From Candidatus Hecatellales archaeon B24 (GTDB lineage Archaea > Thermoproteota > Bathyarchaeia > Hecatellales > Hecatellaceae): a DNA stretch of 12,913 bases. Below, piece after piece: positions 11,896 to 12,913 of the stretch. The first letter of the stretch is position 1, and the number at the start of each line of letters is the position of its first letter. The position numbers and the translations under genes were made by a program. The stretch is taken from NCBI GenBank assembly GCA_001593855.1, contig LUCC01000012.1, forward strand, positions 1 through 12,913, written 5' to 3'. The notes under the pieces are model-generated. The model was not told where the DNA came from. It did not search any database and was given only the letters and a program-made list of their open reading frames with translations.

Positions 11896-12913
11896 TTGAA
11901 GAGTTTAAGCTTCTGGAAACCTACTCTGCTGCTAACCATTTTGGCTTTAGCATGTTTTCAACCTGTGCTTCCGGCAGCTCAAGCTCAAAGCGTAAGCCTA
12001 AACGTTGTTAGGGTTTACTGGGGTTCAGACGGAAGCTTACAGCCTAAGCCCGGAGACAAAAACGTGCCCTTAAACGTTATCGTGCAGAACACTGACACCT
12101 CAACGATAAACCATTTGATGGCTAGGCTTAAACTTCATGGAACACCCTTCACAAGTTCTACGGGAGCGTTGGAGGCCTATGCTGGAGCGTCAGCCATACT
12201 TCCCGGCGGAACAGCAACCCTATCCTTCAGGCTTAACATAGCTGAGGAAGCAGCCCTCAAAGATTACACGTTGCCCCTTGAATTCACCGTTTTAACATCT
12301 AAATACGCCTCTGGAGTTGACGTTTCCCTTCACGTTTCAATCCCGCTTTACGGAGAGGTCAGATTTTCAGCTTCCCTCGAACCCTGGGAGGTTCCCCCGG
12401 GAGTTAAAGAGGTGAAGCTGAAAATTGAAAACTTCGGTGAAGCAGAAGCCTCAGACGTCAGAATTAATGTTTCCCCTGTTTCGCCTTTAACGCTGGCTGA
12501 AGGCGATGGCCTATACACGCTGAGCAGGATAGCCCCCTCCACCACGGAAACCTTAGACCTGAAACTTTACATTCCAAGCAGTCTTGAGGGAAACGTTGGC
12601 ACCGTTAACGTCAGTATAAGCTACCAGGACGCCTACGGCAGCCAGCGAAGTGAAAGCAAAAGCTTAAGCCTGAAGGTTTCAAACCTTAAGGAATGGTTTA
12701 ACGTAACGGTTTCGCCTGAAACCATAAGGCCGGAGGAGAACACGGTAACCTTCACTCTCTCCAACCAGGGGGACGGAACCGCTGAAGACGTGGAAGTCAA
12801 GCTTACACTCCCCCAAACCTTAAGCCTCCTTAAGTCTGACAACGTTTGGAAGTTCAGCTCAGTGGCTCCTGGAGAAGAAGTTTCCTTTGAAACGGAAATT
12901 TACGCTTCGACGG
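11896..12913 (+). CDS. Secreted COG1361-like (S-layer/CARDB-type repeat) protein, partial at right edge
   Basis: An uninterrupted frame from TTG 11896 to the window end encodes 339 residues. It opens with a clear signal peptide: MKSLSFWKP, then the hydrophobic TLLLTILALACFQPVLP, and a likely cleavage at AAQA|QS (about residue 30). After it come beta-rich repeats of the COG1361/CARDB type: one with QPKPGDKNVPLNVIVQN (about 50-66), one with LEPWEVPPGVKEVKLKIENFGEAEASDVRINV (from about 154), and one with VSPETIRPEENTVTFTLSNQGDGTAEDVEVKL (from about 265). The start is supported by GGGTGA 7 nt upstream and by the signal peptide beginning exactly there. It is translationally close to the ABC ATPase. 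In comparable archaeal loci such proteins are often fused to, or followed by, an FtsX/MacB permease, so the missing C-terminus may be a membrane domain. Confidence 0.88.
   Translation, partial: MKSLSFWKPTLLLTILALACFQPVLPAAQAQSVSLNVVRVYWGSDGSLQPKPGDKNVPLNVIVQNTDTSTINHLMARLKLHGTPFTSSTGALEAYAGASAILPGGTATLSFRLNIAEEAALKDYTLPLEFTVLTSKYASGVDVSLHVSIPLYGEVRFSASLEPWEVPPGVKEVKLKIENFGEAEASDVRINVSPVSPLTLAEGDGLYTLSRIAPSTTETLDLKLYIPSSLEGNVGTVNVSISYQDAYGSQRSESKSLSLKVSNLKEWFNVTVSPETIRPEENTVTFTLSNQGDGTAEDVEVKLTLPQTLSLLKSDNVWKFSSVAPGEEVSFETEIYAST

Noticed and set aside
11885..11899. GTG overlapping the ABC ATPase stop (GTGA) as start of the next gene
   Set aside because: That frame reaches TGA after four codons. 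The frame from TTG 11896 encodes a signal peptide and a long open protein.

Overview
This window is archaeal chromosome. The evidence is a fibrillarin/Nop5 pair, two group II chaperonin (thermosome) subunits, ribosomal protein L13e, a TrmB-family regulator, a tRNA-Ser with an encoded CCA end, TATA-type promoters and frequent TTG start codons. L13e is typical of TACK lineages and eukaryotes and absent from most Euryarchaeota, so a TACK archaeon is likely. Bathyarchaeia is my best guess, by inference only. Gene density is very high and no stretch over 300 bases lacks a gene.

Region 1 (1-2296, minus strand) is a tight operon: nop5, then fibrillarin (flpA) after 2 nt, then a DUF61/UPF0216 gene after 7 nt that runs off the left edge. 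Nop5 and fibrillarin are the scaffold and methyltransferase of the box C/D RNP that 2'-O-methylates rRNA and tRNA. A symmetrical TATA region separates this operon from Region 2 (about 2363-4143, plus strand), pyrD and pyrK overlapping by 4 nt, which encode the NAD-linked class 1B dihydroorotate dehydrogenase of pyrimidine synthesis. A two-helix membrane protein with a bacterial-PH-like domain follows (4218-4826). Its last codons lie inside the convergent tRNA-Ser(UGA) gene (4805-4894).

Region 3 (4990-8823, minus strand) holds L13e and two adjacent thermosome genes 24 nt apart. The two chaperonin genes share long near-identical DNA tracts, which suggests gene conversion. Region 4 (8951-10140) holds two unrecognised genes that converge and share a TTAA at their stops.

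Region 5 (10317-12913) is a divergent transport cassette. A TrmB-type regulator (minus) faces a LolD/MacB-type ABC ATPase (plus), followed after 7 nt by a secreted COG1361-like protein cut by the right edge. The intergenic space contains a perfect 7+5+7 inverted repeat that overlaps the putative core promoter, which is a good operator candidate.

Three window-wide signals stand out. The hexamer AAGCCT/AGGCTT is very strongly over-represented. TTG starts are unusually common. Divergent genes tend to share near-palindromic TATA boxes. I see no mobile element, CRISPR array, rRNA gene or riboswitch.
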